Source of the DNA: Candidatus Endonucleibacter bathymodioli
GTDB taxonomy: Bacteria > Pseudomonadota > Gammaproteobacteria > Pseudomonadales > Endozoicomonadaceae
Direction of reading: 5' to 3'
Assembly: GCA_030674915.1 (NCBI GenBank)
Contig: JASXSV010000015.1
Coordinates: forward strand, 27,944-91,943
DNA: 64,000 nt
Positions 39,856 through 50,281 of this stretch are shown piece after piece. The notes below the pieces were generated by a model. It saw only the letters and a list, made by a program, of their open reading frames with translations. It was not told the origin of the DNA and did not search any database. Numbering within the stretch: the stretch's first letter is position 1; each line of letters starts with the position of its first letter. A program made the position numbers and the translations under genes.

Positions 39856-40003
39856 GAAGGGTGCGACAAGCTATATAATAGATGCTGTAATGTAAAAAAA
39901 GATATACAAGCCATACACAAAAAAATGGCGACAATAACTGAATAAATAATATTATAGGCGACCTGGTCAAAAAAACCGTACACCTTATTTGCTAAATGCG
40001 CGC

Positions 40004-41042
40004 CTAGATTTCCACAATAACTGACACACTTGGAATTGATTTAAGAGTCAGCTGCTTATAGGCCGTAGTTCTCACACGACGAGCCAGGTGCCCCGTGGGA
40101 AACTCTTACAAACAGCTGACTCTGGCTGAACGATACCAGATTCAATACTTCCGCACGCTCGTATTTTCAGCGAGTAGGAGTGGTGGTTATCTGCAGCATT
40201 CCAATAAAGCCATCTTCCTGGAGCTGAAGCGCTGTCACCGTGGGGCTTATGATGCAGAGAAAGATCATCGACACAGCCTGCGGAGGCGCAAGACGGCGAC
40301 CAAGTTTCACAAAAGGACTGATGCGGTAAGTCGGCAGGTGAAGTCATAGCTAGGCTTAGGCTTTACACAGGAGTAAATTGTAGGGCGCATGAAACTTGAG
40401 TTTTACAATGGGGCTATTGGTTACCAGACTATTTATCGGCTAATCATAAAAAACCAATGGAGTTGCCTTCTTCAACGCAAAGCTAAACGTTATCGGCAGC
40501 GTCAGGGTGATGAGGCTAGAGCCCGATTCATTTCTGGTCACGTGGATATTGATGAGCGCCCAGACTTGCGTGGATCTGAAAAAAGAGGTCGGCCGCTGGG
40601 AGAGGGGTGCCGTCCACGGCCAAGATGGATATTTTGTGACGCTGACCGAGCGGGTCTCGAAATTTCTTTTGACATTCCCAGTTAAAAAAACCAAAAAAGT
40701 AGTAAGTCAGACCATCAAAAAGCTGCTCAACCTTACAAGAGTAGCTGTAATACCAGCGTGTGATAACGGTGGCAAGTTCTCCGGCCATGCATGTATCGCT
40801 AAATCATTAGGCAGTAAGGTGTATTTTACTAAGCCATGCAACTCATGGAAACGTGTATTTAACAAAAATACTAATATCCTGCTGCGGAGATTCTTTCCAA
40901 AGGGAGTAAAATTGGAGGCGTGCCAAAAAATACAATTGATGAGGCCTAATTTTTAATCAATATACGGCCCCGGAAAGACTTAAACGCCCAAAGTTAGATT
41001 AAGTTTTTATCAGGTAAGGGTGGTAGTTATTGTGGAGTCTAG
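40004..41042 (+). mobile_element. Degenerate IS30-type element, unit 2
   Basis: Ends are ctagatttccacaataac (40004) and gttattgtggagtctag (to about 41042). The transposase is broken into frames: NSYKQLTLAERYQIQYF (from 40095), FYNGAIGYQTIYRLI (40389), VHGQDGYFVTLTERVSK (about 40600) and NTNILLRRFFPKG (about 40870). From 40745 onward it is identical to unit 3 (43068 onward). Confidence 0.85.
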
Positions 41043-41190
41043 GCAATGAGTCGGCTTGGGGTTTCTCGAAATATTACTTCAAAAAACATATGTGTGTTAA
41101 TCGTAGGTGAGAAAGTTATTGCAGTTTTCCATTAAATAAAGAATAATGCAGGAAGCCGTCTAGTTGGTTAGAATTATAGAGGTAAAGTCA

Positions 41191-42336
41191 ATGATTTTGA
41201 AATTATTGTGCATTTTAAACGTATATAGATATAGATTAAATATTTTAACTATGATTAAGGCTATATTGTTTTTTTATTGTTTGTTAGTATCCCTGTGCAT
41301 TACAGCTGCGTTAGATAATAATATTTATAAAAGTATAAAGGTGGATGAGGATGATAGGAAATGGACTTTTATGTTTGTGCCTCAGGTTGTACCTGAGCGT
41401 AGAGAGGATGTTTGCTATGTGGCTATGATTGATGGAACAATAATAGTAAGTGTAAGTATAATTAATCAAATGAATGACATCTTAATATCCTTGCAAACTA
41501 ATAATTTTGAGGAAGATCTAAATATTAATAATATCCCAAGTTTTGTGCTTTGTAGTATGGATAATTCATCAGGCGTAGAGGTTGATGACTTTTTGTGTGC
41601 TTTAAATTCAGAGTCGAAAATATATGTATATGTACGTGTGATTATATTTACCCTTCATGAAGATAATAAGACATTAAATTTCAGAATTGAACAGATAGAG
41701 CTTAATAGTAAAGTGTATATGGACCTAGCTATTAATCGCTCTAGCAATGCACTAGATATATTAAAGCCATTATTCGCATTATGTAAGCGTATGAGGCCAG
41801 TATTTAGCAACCATTCTCAAATTAATAATGCAGTTTGTAACGAAATACCAGGTATGTATATGGGCGAAGGACTTGATTGTCTTGATGGCAGTAAGAGGTC
41901 AGATATATGTCAGAATGATATTGATTTACTGAATCAGGATGTTGTAGTGAGTATCGATAGCGCAAGGTCTTCAAGTAAAGTAATCTACAAGTGCGAAGTT
42001 TGTGGCAAGGTGTTGAGTACAAACGGTAGTTTGAAGTTCCATGTAGGAGCTCATTTCAATAAAGACCGGTCGTTTACGTGTACGCTGGATGGGTGTGGCA
42101 AGTCATTTAAGCGACAATATTATTTGAATAGGCATATGGTATGCCATGACGATAGACGGTGTTATCAGTGCCCAGAGTGTGGCAAGAAGCATGTTAGCAG
42201 TTCTAATTTGCAAGGGCATATGGTTGTTCATACAGGTGAAAGGCCATATAAGTGCGATTTGTGTGGCAAGTCATTTCCTCGAAGACATTCTATGGTCAGA
42301 CATGTGAAAATCCGCCATCCCAATGAAAATCCTTGA
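41191..42336 (+). CDS. Signal-peptide C2H2 zinc-finger protein 2
   Basis: 381 residues from ATG 41191, with agaggt 7 bases upstream. Signal peptide MIKAILFFYCLLVSLCITA-ALDNN. The first 170 or so residues are identical to the copy at 43514. Four C2H2 fingers fill about 265-375: YKCEVCGKV, FTCTLDGCGKS, YQCPECGKK and YKCDLCGKS, the last preceded by TGERPYKC, the standard linker of animal zinc-finger proteins. A TGA then stops the frame; downstream bases still show a decayed fifth finger (in other frames to about 42427), so this copy is shorter than its sister. Confidence 0.82.
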   Translation: MILKLLCILNVYRYRLNILTMIKAILFFYCLLVSLCITAALDNNIYKSIKVDEDDRKWTFMFVPQVVPERREDVCYVAMIDGTIIVSVSIINQMNDILISLQTNNFEEDLNINNIPSFVLCSMDNSSGVEVDDFLCALNSESKIYVYVRVIIFTLHEDNKTLNFRIEQIELNSKVYMDLAINRSSNALDILKPLFALCKRMRPVFSNHSQINNAVCNEIPGMYMGEGLDCLDGSKRSDICQNDIDLLNQDVVVSIDSARSSSKVIYKCEVCGKVLSTNGSLKFHVGAHFNKDRSFTCTLDGCGKSFKRQYYLNRHMVCHDDRRCYQCPECGKKHVSSSNLQGHMVVHTGERPYKCDLCGKSFPRRHSMVRHVKIRHPNENP

Positions 42337-42543
42337 CATTGTAAAAATGTGTGGCAGGGAGTTTGCGCTAAACGCTAATTTATTAAGATATATGGAATCC
42401 AAGCATAAAAAGGAAGACGCTAATTGAATAAATAATACTATAAGTTGCTCTGGTTAAACAACCGTACACATTAGCTTGCTAAAATCTAGTACGGAGTCGA
42501 CGATAAATCCTTGCTCTATGAATGGGCTGGTTTAGGGTGCAAC

Positions 42544-43365
42544 CTATATTTACACAATAATAGACACGCTTGGAATTGATTTGAGAGCAGCTACTCATAC
42601 TGTAGTTCTCACACAACGAACCAGGTGACCAAGTTAGTTTCACAAAACTGATGACCAGTCGTCAGGTAAAGTACCAACTGAGCTTAGGATTGACGCCAGA
42701 GAAAATTGCCGGGCTCGTGAAGCTTGAACCTTATAATAGGGCGCTTGGTTGCCAGACTGTCTATCGTCTGATCAAAAGAAGCAATGGACCTGCTTTCTCC
42801 TGCGAAAAGGAAAACGTTATCGTCAGTGTGCAGAGGTTGGAGTCTACTAAATGCCTAGTCGTGTGGATATTGATGAACGCCCTGACTATGGGAATCTGAA
42901 AGAAAAGGTCGGCCACTGGTAGGGATATCGGTTACGGCTAATAAGATGATATTTTGTGATGCTAACCGAGCGTGTTTCGAAAGTGCTTTTGACTGCCAGA
43001 GTTAAAAACAAGACACAGAAAGCAGTGAGTACGGCCATCAAAAAGATGTTAGACCTAACAAGAGTAACTGTAATACCAGCGTGTGATAACGGTGGCAAGT
43101 TCTCCGGCCATGCATGTATCGCTAAATCATTAGGCAGTAAGGTGTATTTTACTAAGCCATGCAACTCATGGAAACGTGTATTTAACAAAAATACTAATAT
43201 CCTGCTGCGGAGATTCTTTCCAAAGGGAGTAAAATTGGAGGCGTGCCAAAAAATACAATTGATGAGGCCTAATTTTTAATCAATATACGGCCCCGGAAAG
43301 ACTTAAACGCCCAAAGTTAGATTAAGTTTTTATCAGGTAAGGGTGGTAGTTATTGTGGAGTCTAG
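42544..43365 (+). mobile_element. Degenerate IS30-type element, unit 3
   Basis: The left end is diverged (ctatatttacacaataatag) and the first 500 bases are partly deleted compared with unit 2. From 43068 to the right end it is identical to 40745-41042. The transposase frames are broken. Confidence 0.8.
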
Positions 43366-43513
43366 GCAATGAGTCGGCTTGGGGTTTCTCGAAATATTAC
43401 TTCAAAAAACATATGTGTGTTAATCGTAGGTGAGAAAGTTATTGCAGTTTTCCATTAAATAAAGAATAATGCAGGAAGCCGTCTAGTTGGTTAGAATTAT
43501 AGAGGTAAAGTCA

Positions 43514-44749
43514 ATGATTTTGAAATTATTGTGCATTTTAAACGTATATAGATATAGATTAAATATTTTAACTATGATTAAGGCTATATTGTTTTTTTAT
43601 TGTTTGTTAGTATCCCTGTGCATTACAGCTGCGTTAGATAATAATATTTATAAAAGTATAAAGGTGGATGAGGATGATAGGAAATGGACTTTTATGTTTG
43701 TGCCTCAGGTTGTACCTGAGCGTAGAGAGGATGTTTGCTATGTGGCTATGATTGATGGAACAATAATAGTAAGTGTAAGTATAATTAATCAAATGAATGA
43801 CATCTTAATATCCTTGCAAACTAATAATTTTGAGGAAGATCTAAATATTAATAATATCCCAAGTTTTGTGCTTTGTAGTATGGATAATTCATCAGGCGTA
43901 GAGGTTGATGACTTTTTGTGTGCTTTAAATTCAGAGTCGAAAATATATGTATATGTACGTGTGATTATATTTACCCTTCATGAAGATAATAAGACATTAA
44001 ATTTCAAAATTGAACAGATAGAGCTTAATAGTAAAGTGTATATGGATCTAGCTATTAATAGCTCTAGCAATGCACTAGATGTATTAAAACCACTATTCGC
44101 ATCATGTAAGCGTATGAGTCCAGTATTTAGCAACCACTCTCAAATTAATAATGCAGTTTGTAGCGAAATGCCAGGTATGTATGTGGACGAAGGACTTGAT
44201 TGTTTTAATGAGAATAAGAGGTCATCTATATGCCAAAATGATATTGATTCACTGAATCAAAATGTTGTAGTTAGTATCGATAGTACAATATCTTCAAGTA
44301 AAGACATCTACAAGTGCGAAGTCTGTGGCAAGGAATCTAGTACAAAAGGTAATTTGAAGTCCCATGTAGAAACTCATTCCAATAAAATCCGGTCGTTTCC
44401 GTGTATGTATGATGGGTGTTTCAGTTCATTTAGGCAACAACGTTATTTGAATAGCCATATGAAATACCATGACGATGAAGTGTGTTATCCGTGCAAAGAG
44501 TGTGGAAAGAAGCATATTAGCCGTTTTAGTTTGCAAAGGCATATGGTTGTTCATACAGGTGAAATGCTATTTAAGTGCGATTTGTGTGGCAAGTCATTTC
44601 CTCGAGAATTTTCTATGATCAGACATGTGAAAATCCGCCATACCAAAGAAAAGGATTTCCATTGTAAAAAATGTGGCAGAGGATTTGCGTTAAACGCTAA
44701 GTTATTAAGACATATGAAATCCCAACATAAAAATGAAGAGGCTAATTGA
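43514..44749 (+). CDS. Signal-peptide C2H2 zinc-finger protein 3
   Basis: 411 residues from ATG 43514, with agaggt 7 bases upstream. It has the same signal peptide and N-terminal domain as the copy at 41191. Five C2H2 fingers at about 265-405 are all complete: YKCEVCGKE, FPCMYDGCFSS, YPCKECGKK, FKCDLCGKS and FHCKKCGRG. Finger linkers include VHTGEMLFKC. It is the most complete member and the best reference for the family. The fingers differ from copy 2 at many positions that face DNA in animal proteins, so binding preference may differ. Confidence 0.83.
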   Translation: MILKLLCILNVYRYRLNILTMIKAILFFYCLLVSLCITAALDNNIYKSIKVDEDDRKWTFMFVPQVVPERREDVCYVAMIDGTIIVSVSIINQMNDILISLQTNNFEEDLNINNIPSFVLCSMDNSSGVEVDDFLCALNSESKIYVYVRVIIFTLHEDNKTLNFKIEQIELNSKVYMDLAINSSSNALDVLKPLFASCKRMSPVFSNHSQINNAVCSEMPGMYVDEGLDCFNENKRSSICQNDIDSLNQNVVVSIDSTISSSKDIYKCEVCGKESSTKGNLKSHVETHSNKIRSFPCMYDGCFSSFRQQRYLNSHMKYHDDEVCYPCKECGKKHISRFSLQRHMVVHTGEMLFKCDLCGKSFPREFSMIRHVKIRHTKEKDFHCKKCGRGFALNAKLLRHMKSQHKNEEAN

Positions 44750-45270
44750 ATAAATAATATTATAAGTTGCTCTGGTTAAACAACCGTACACATTAGCTTG
44801 CTAAAATCTAGTACGGAATCGACGATAAATCCTTGCTCTACGAGTGGTCTGGTTTAGGGTGCAATAAAACAGATGTGGTACCATATACTCAAATAATAGA
44901 TAATATTTCAAAGGATTCAGACATTGCTGGCGCAGGGATTATGCCCATGCATATGGGTATTTGGAAGCAAAGAAGAAGTTATATCCAAAGAGATATAGAT
45001 CCGTAAAAATATGTATAGATATCCAGAAAAATATTGTGATTTGCTTATTAAAGTTTTTGATGCCTCTATATAGGTCTTGAATAAGAACGTATTCGTTGCT
45101 ATTTTAGAAGAATCAAAAATAGATAAGATTACGAGTACGTGGTTATTGGAATAATATAAACAGTAGTCAGCAACCTTCATCTTCAAGGGAAATGGTATAT
45201 TGTTTTCGGTTCTCGTGTTTCCAATAAATAGTCAGATACTTAATCTTAACGAGAGCATGTTACCCTAGAG
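44750..45270. other. 3' flank of the zinc-finger unit, then no gene recognised
   Basis: The first 115 bases (to about 44865) repeat 42425-42543 after the sister gene, which marks the right border of the duplicated unit. A degenerate dispersed-repeat phrase (cagcaaccttcatcttcaag) occurs near 45168. No gene was seen. Confidence 0.5.
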
Positions 45271-47181
45271 TCAGATCACAGGCTGCCATATAAGGGTAAT
45301 GAAAAATCCTTTTGGTTCACCATTATAGCCCCAGGCTGTTTGATACTTTTTATCAAAAAGATTAATTATTTTTAGTTGTGTCGTAAACTCTTTGTGTATT
45401 TTGTAGCTCACGCGCATATCAATGATTGCAAACCCTGCCAGTCGCACATTATTGTTAGCGTCGTCGTAGCAACGTCCCTGGGCTCTAAATGACCCTCCCC
45501 AACAAAGTTTGTTAACATTGTAGTCTACATTTGCCACCATATATTGCTTAGCTCGACGCTGAAGTACGGTATTTCTTGTTGTATCTTTTGGATCAAGCAA
45601 TGTTCCAGAGATTGTTATACGCCACTGTTTAAATATGGTTGACATGGAGGTTTCCAGCCCATAAATACGTGCTTTATCAACATTTGTTGGCTTGAATTTC
45701 CCAGAAGTGTCAGCAGTCCAGTTAATAAGGTCATCAATAGTATTCTGGAACAGTGACAAGCTCCATTTGCCATGGCTATAAAGGCCCTTTAGCTCCAGCT
45801 CTCTTGTTTTTGAATTCTCAGGTTTTAGGTTAGAATTACCAGAAGAAAAGGTTGAGTCTGGATAATAAAGCTCATTAAATGAAGGAGGTCTGTAAGCGGT
45901 ACTATAAGAGGCGGCAAGACGCAGATCTTTGGGTAAATGAACCATCCAGGTAATGTTGCCTGTTGTTTGAAAGCCGTAAGATTCGTTTTTATCACGGCGC
46001 AAACCAAACTGTATGGTACTCAAGTTAAGCTGGGTCTGATTTTGAATAAAAATAGCTGCATTATAACGAGAGTTTTTTTGGTCGCCTGTTTTTGGATTAT
46101 TATAAGTATTACTGCTAGCCACGATGTCACGGTAGTAATCAATACCGGTAGTTAGTTGTTGGTTGCTCCCCCATGCAATATCATTTTGCCATAAACTTGA
46201 TATCCGTTTTGTCTCATAGAAACTTGGGATGTGAGGAGCTGAAGGGTGGTAATTCTTTCCTAATTGTTTGTTTTGATCTTTTAAATATCCAGCATCAATA
46301 CGTGAAAGCCAGATAGTATTAACCGGTATAACGGAGCTAATATTCAAGGCGGATCTTTCAAATAAGGTATAAGCTGAATATGGGTATGTTTTTATGAAAT
46401 TATTCGGATCAATGGTATAGCCACCGTACTCTGTTTTGCCTGTTTGGTTATAAAAGCTTACCTCTATATCTGTATCAGACTTAAGTCGGCAGGATGCTTT
46501 TCCAGTTATAAATTTGTTTCGATAGGCTTTATTATCAAGATTCACACCTAAATTAACTGGGTAATTATCATTGGTAACATCGTAGCCAGCCGTTTCGTAT
46601 AGGTTCGCTCCTAGGTTATAATGTATACTATTATTTCTGCCACTATAGTTTATTCCCTGCTCGCAAGTGTGAAGGCTGCCCATGCTTGTCTTTACCGTTA
46701 ACTGTGATTTTCCTATTCCTTTACGGGTAAAAATTTGAATAACACCTCCTATGGCATCTGCACCATACAAGCTTGACTTTGAACCTCGTACCACTTCTAT
46801 TCTATCAATTTGATCCGGTTGCAAATATTGAAACTCAGGAATTCCTGAGGTGGCACTATTCAGCCGTTGGCCATCAACAATAACCAGTGTTTGACAAGCA
46901 CTGGCTCCTCGTATCAAGGCCGAAGTTAGGGAGCCAGGACCGCCGTATCTACTGATTTGTATGCCAGGAACATTTATCAATAACTCTGTAACACTAGTAG
47001 CTTGACTGCATTCTATGTCTTTGCGGCTAATAACCGTAACCGATGCCAAGCTTTCATCACTCATTTGAGTTGTAGAAGGGGCAGTGACGATCACTTCATC
47101 AAACCTATAAATATTCACGGCTTGGGCTAGAGTCGAGCAGGACAAAATTGTAATCATAGCCAAAACATGTCCAAGTAACAT
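45271..47181 (-). CDS. btuB: TonB-dependent vitamin B12 receptor BtuB
   Basis: 636 residues from ATG 47181; a GTG one codon earlier is possible. It is an outer-membrane receptor for cobalamin import. It shows a signal peptide (to about AQA), a TonB box DEVIVTAP, the plug domain (NVPGIQISRYGGPGS, IRGASACQTLVIVDGQRLN, IEVVRGSKSSLYGADAIGGVI) and a 22-strand barrel ending FFITLIWQPVI. The Ca/B12 loop regions are present. No cobalamin riboswitch was recognised in the 117 bases upstream, and btuC/D/F are not nearby. Confidence 0.9.
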   Translation of the reverse strand: MLLGHVLAMITILSCSTLAQAVNIYRFDEVIVTAPSTTQMSDESLASVTVISRKDIECSQATSVTELLINVPGIQISRYGGPGSLTSALIRGASACQTLVIVDGQRLNSATSGIPEFQYLQPDQIDRIEVVRGSKSSLYGADAIGGVIQIFTRKGIGKSQLTVKTSMGSLHTCEQGINYSGRNNSIHYNLGANLYETAGYDVTNDNYPVNLGVNLDNKAYRNKFITGKASCRLKSDTDIEVSFYNQTGKTEYGGYTIDPNNFIKTYPYSAYTLFERSALNISSVIPVNTIWLSRIDAGYLKDQNKQLGKNYHPSAPHIPSFYETKRISSLWQNDIAWGSNQQLTTGIDYYRDIVASSNTYNNPKTGDQKNSRYNAAIFIQNQTQLNLSTIQFGLRRDKNESYGFQTTGNITWMVHLPKDLRLAASYSTAYRPPSFNELYYPDSTFSSGNSNLKPENSKTRELELKGLYSHGKWSLSLFQNTIDDLINWTADTSGKFKPTNVDKARIYGLETSMSTIFKQWRITISGTLLDPKDTTRNTVLQRRAKQYMVANVDYNVNKLCWGGSFRAQGRCYDDANNNVRLAGFAIIDMRVSYKIHKEFTTQLKIINLFDKKYQTAWGYNGEPKGFFITLIWQPVI

Positions 47182-47273
47182 CACGTTATATAGCCGTTAC
47201 TATTGTGTGAATAGTCGATAAATGAACGAAGCCTCATTAGCTGGTGATTGGTGAGGGGGAGCGAGGATATACA

Positions 47274-47308
47274 AAAAGACCCCCCATAACTTTTGTAGTT
47301 AGGAGGTT
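47274..47308 (-). terminator. Rho-independent terminator after the glycosyltransferase gene
   Basis: Read on the minus strand, acctcctaac and gttatggggggt pair around a short loop and are followed by ctttttg. The left arm overlaps the last codons and stop of the gene at 47299. It separates this gene from btuB. Confidence 0.65.
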
Positions 47309-48525
47309 TTTGTTATCAATCGGTCAAGAGTTGGTTTGATTGCTTTTAGTATGTCTGCAGGATAAATAGCTTTCAAACACTGATTATCAGTACACGAGGT
47401 CTTTCGATGATTACCGGCACTAACACAAGGTGAGCACGCAAGCCCTGCATAAATATGGGTGGAATTTCCCAAAGAACCATACAGTTTAGGGGTTTCCGGA
47501 CCGAAGATGACAAAAGTTGGCAAAGCTGTCACTGAAGCAAAATGTGGCGGTCCGGAATCATTGGACAGCATCAAAGAAGACAATGAGTAAAGAGGTACCA
47601 ACTCACGAAACAGGAATAATCCTGCTGAGTTGTAACAGTGTTCATGATCAACAAGCGTGCGGAGTTTTTCTGCAGCTTCTCGTTCAGCGGAGGTTCCGGT
47701 AATGATAACCAGAATATCTGCATAGTCAGCAAGCACCTTGGCTATAACCTCAGCAAATCTATCAGTCATCCAGCGGCGCTGAGGTAATAAGTCACTGGCA
47801 TTAGGATTAACGAGCATTAAACGCTGTTTGCCAGGATTATAGTCAGGGTGTAATGCTCTAATTTTGTTGATCACCTCTTGCTGCGACTCTTTGGTTACCT
47901 CGGCACGTGCCAAGCTAATATCTGCCTCATTAATACGAATGCGTTGGTATGGTTGTCCACCTGTGCTAAGGCTGGCCTTCACCAGTATCATAAAGTTTTT
48001 TGAAATGTGTATGTGTGGGTTGTACATTACTGGATGGGTCAGATACTTACCTCTGTACAACCCTTCTTCATGGACGGAGTCAAAGCCAATCCGGTTCACT
48101 GCTCCACTCGTTCGACTCAATATAGAGGTGATACGGGAAAATAGTTCAAGATCTATAACAGTATCCAGATTTTTTCTTCGACACCATAGTAGAAACTTTA
48201 AAACATCAATAGTTAAGGTGGCAAGGTTATTCGGGCGGATAGTATAGATGTTTTCAGGTGGTATGGTATTCAGAAGATTCAGGCTGGTGGCATTGTCTTT
48301 AAAAATAACAAAATATAATTCACAGCCCTGAGCTTTTAACCAGCGCATAGCCGGATCCACAAGTATAGCACTACCCATTTCTGACAGCTCTATAAAAAGA
48401 ACTTTTTTAGGTTTTTTTGCCTTTGGTCGGAAGAGTGTCTCTTTTAGTTTGAAAAAACTGCTAATAATAAAACAGAGAGGGATGCCGATGTAACGGTCTA
48501 TTGTCCGCATAGTATCGACTTTCAT
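47299..48525 (-). CDS. Glycosyltransferase family 9 (heptosyltransferase-like)
   Basis: 408 residues from ATG 48525 (MKVDTMRTIDRY), placed right after the gtrA stop (taa-t-atg) with gtggag upstream. The GT9 fold is shown by KVLFIELSEMGSAIL in the N-terminal Rossmann domain and by the donor-site motifs VNPNASDLLPQRRWM, LSNDSGPPHFASV and IFGPETPKLYGSL. It probably adds a heptose or related sugar to a lipid-linked or LPS glycan. It is the last gene of a three-gene envelope cluster. Confidence 0.85.
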   Translation of the reverse strand: MKVDTMRTIDRYIGIPLCFIISSFFKLKETLFRPKAKKPKKVLFIELSEMGSAILVDPAMRWLKAQGCELYFVIFKDNATSLNLLNTIPPENIYTIRPNNLATLTIDVLKFLLWCRRKNLDTVIDLELFSRITSILSRTSGAVNRIGFDSVHEEGLYRGKYLTHPVMYNPHIHISKNFMILVKASLSTGGQPYQRIRINEADISLARAEVTKESQQEVINKIRALHPDYNPGKQRLMLVNPNASDLLPQRRWMTDRFAEVIAKVLADYADILVIITGTSAEREAAEKLRTLVDHEHCYNSAGLFLFRELVPLYSLSSLMLSNDSGPPHFASVTALPTFVIFGPETPKLYGSLGNSTHIYAGLACSPCVSAGNHRKTSCTDNQCLKAIYPADILKAIKPTLDRLITKTS

Positions 48526-48526
48526 A

Positions 48527-49027
48527 TTAGTGCTCCACGGTAGTAGAGGAAGTCTTGCCAGGGAAAATAAATAATGATGCAATGGTAAAGTTGAATAGCA
48601 TGCCAAGTCCTACACCAGCTATCAATGCTAGTTGTTTATATTCAGAGAAAAATTGGATATACATTGTCAACATGTAGTACGTACCCCAGTTTGGCACGAA
48701 GCTTACCATACACATCCCTAGATATTTGATCCATTGTTCTAATTTTTTGGGCTTATCCTGATGTGAAAATGTGAAGTTCCTATTCCAGAACCAGTTCCAA
48801 CTTGCGGAAACCCAGTATGAGCTCCCTCTGGCTAACAGGTGAGGAACCCCGAAAATGATAAAGAGCAGTGTGTAAATGCCCATATCGACAAGAAAGCCAC
48901 TGGCACCCACAAGACCAAACCTGAGTCCTAGAGCAATCAAGTATTTATACTTTTGAAGAAGCATTTGTAATACAGAATTACTGTGGTTAGACACAAAGTC
49001 TTCCTTTGTAGGGTGGAATCTTTTCAT
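48527..49027 (-). CDS. GtrA-like membrane protein
   Basis: 166 residues with four hydrophobic helices in the GtrA pattern: LRFGLVGASGFLVDMGIYTL, YWVSASWNWFWNRNFTF, KYLGMCMVSFVPNWGTYYML and LIAGVGLGMLFNFTIASLFIF. GtrA proteins are thought to flip undecaprenyl-phosphate-linked sugars or to help polysaccharide export. It lies 3 bases after the PAP2 gene and 1 base before the glycosyltransferase start, so the three genes form an operon. Confidence 0.88.
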   Translation of the reverse strand: MKRFHPTKEDFVSNHSNSVLQMLLQKYKYLIALGLRFGLVGASGFLVDMGIYTLLFIIFGVPHLLARGSSYWVSASWNWFWNRNFTFSHQDKPKKLEQWIKYLGMCMVSFVPNWGTYYMLTMYIQFFSEYKQLALIAGVGLGMLFNFTIASLFIFPGKTSSTTVEH

Positions 49028-49030
49028 ACG

Positions 49031-49828
49031 TTAGGTCTTTTGTTTGCGTTTAGCAGAGTAATCTCTAAGCAGGGTATTAAGCTCTGCACAAGATAGTATG
49101 AGAGAGAGCGCTGCAAGAATATATTGTATTATTTGAACCACGGCAATGTCTTGGAACCCATTATCATAAAAAGGTAGTAAAAAAGCAGGGATAAAGCCAA
49201 GGAAAATAAAAAATGAACGGATCAGAAAGCCTGGCTCAAACCTTTTTGAAAGCATCTCGCCCACCGATGCGCAGACTAATCCTATCCATGCTCCTACAAC
49301 AACATCAACGAGGAAATGAGCCCCCACAGCTACTCTAGATAAAGCAACAAGGATAGACAGCCCCACAACGAGCAGGGCTACTTGTTTGCGCGCAAACAGA
49401 ATTGCTAACCCAGCTAAGATAAAGATAGTTCCTGAATGACCAGAAGGCATACTGTGACTTTTTACTTCAGGCCCTACAACGATGACTAATGTATCACCAA
49501 AAACCCCTAAAGGCCTAGGGGTATCTGCAATATACTTGCCAGTATTGAGAGCAAGAGCTGCCAGAATAATAGTTATGACCAGGGTTTGCTGTTTATTTGG
49601 ATTCTTCTTGACCAGAAGCATAGCCAAGGGAAATACAAAAAAACCGTCTCCTAGATTAGTAAGCAGTGCCCAAAAGGAACACCCAGTCCATTCGATTAGT
49701 CTACTATTTAGCCAAAAGAATAGCGCTTTTTCATAAGGGATTGCCCACAGAACGATGCTTACAGGTAATAAAAAAAGTGTAGCCCATTTAATAAGAGTAA
49801 GGCTTCGACTATTGTTTGAGAGAGCCAT
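49031..49828 (-). CDS. PAP2-family lipid phosphatase
   Basis: About 265 residues from ATG 49828 (MALSNNSRSLTLIKW); longer starts to 49984 are open but carry a non-membrane extension inside a repeat-like region. The three PAP2 phosphatase motifs are present: KYIADTPRP, SMPSGHSGT and SRVAVGAHFLVDV, with the catalytic His residues. Six helices are expected. It may dephosphorylate undecaprenyl pyrophosphate or lipid A for the linked glycan pathway. Confidence 0.85.
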   Translation of the reverse strand: MALSNNSRSLTLIKWATLFLLPVSIVLWAIPYEKALFFWLNSRLIEWTGCSFWALLTNLGDGFFVFPLAMLLVKKNPNKQQTLVITIILAALALNTGKYIADTPRPLGVFGDTLVIVVGPEVKSHSMPSGHSGTIFILAGLAILFARKQVALLVVGLSILVALSRVAVGAHFLVDVVVGAWIGLVCASVGEMLSKRFEPGFLIRSFFIFLGFIPAFLLPFYDNGFQDIAVVQIIQYILAALSLILSCAELNTLLRDYSAKRKQKT

Positions 49829-50281
49829 ATGTATCCGGAGGTTAATATTTATAAAGGTATTATGTTTTAACCCATTTGCCCTTTGAGATGAGAGATCGTT
49901 AAATGCTCTCACCCCCATAGTGGCCGTATACTTGCGGGTATTTGCAAACTTATGACGGTCTTCTCGCGAGTGTGACCTGATCATACCTTTGATGGGAATG
50001 AGTATAAAATCAATACGTACAGATAAATAAGGGACTTATTCGTAGGTTACTGGGCCGATTATGTGTTAACAGAGCACAGAAAGTCATTAAATAACTATTC
50101 CCTGGGCTTCTCGTGTATCTATGGATTTCAGTCTGGCTGTATATCTGGAGCGATAAAGTTAACTGATTATGGGGTGGGAAATGTTCGCACTGGCACTCAA
50201 TCAGCTTTTTCTGTTACTGTAACCAACTTTCCATGCTTCTCTGCCAGTTTTATAACTTGATTCTTTAAGCTCACCTATATG
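49829..50281. other. Spacer upstream of the PAP2 gene, no gene recognised
   Basis: The first part could encode an N-terminal extension of the PAP2 protein. Phrases of the dispersed repeat (ctctcacccccatag, cataccttttgatggg-like) occur at 49905-50000. No other feature was seen. Confidence 0.4.

Noticed and set aside
38611..44749. Zinc-finger genes as contamination by host DNA in the assembly
   Set aside because: They have bacterial ribosome binding sites and signal peptides, no introns, and are embedded among IS30 remnants of the same type found next to bacterial core genes.
47182..47298. Cobalamin riboswitch upstream of btuB
   Set aside because: The 117-base gap is too short, holds a terminator for the previous gene, and no B12-box-like sequence was seen.
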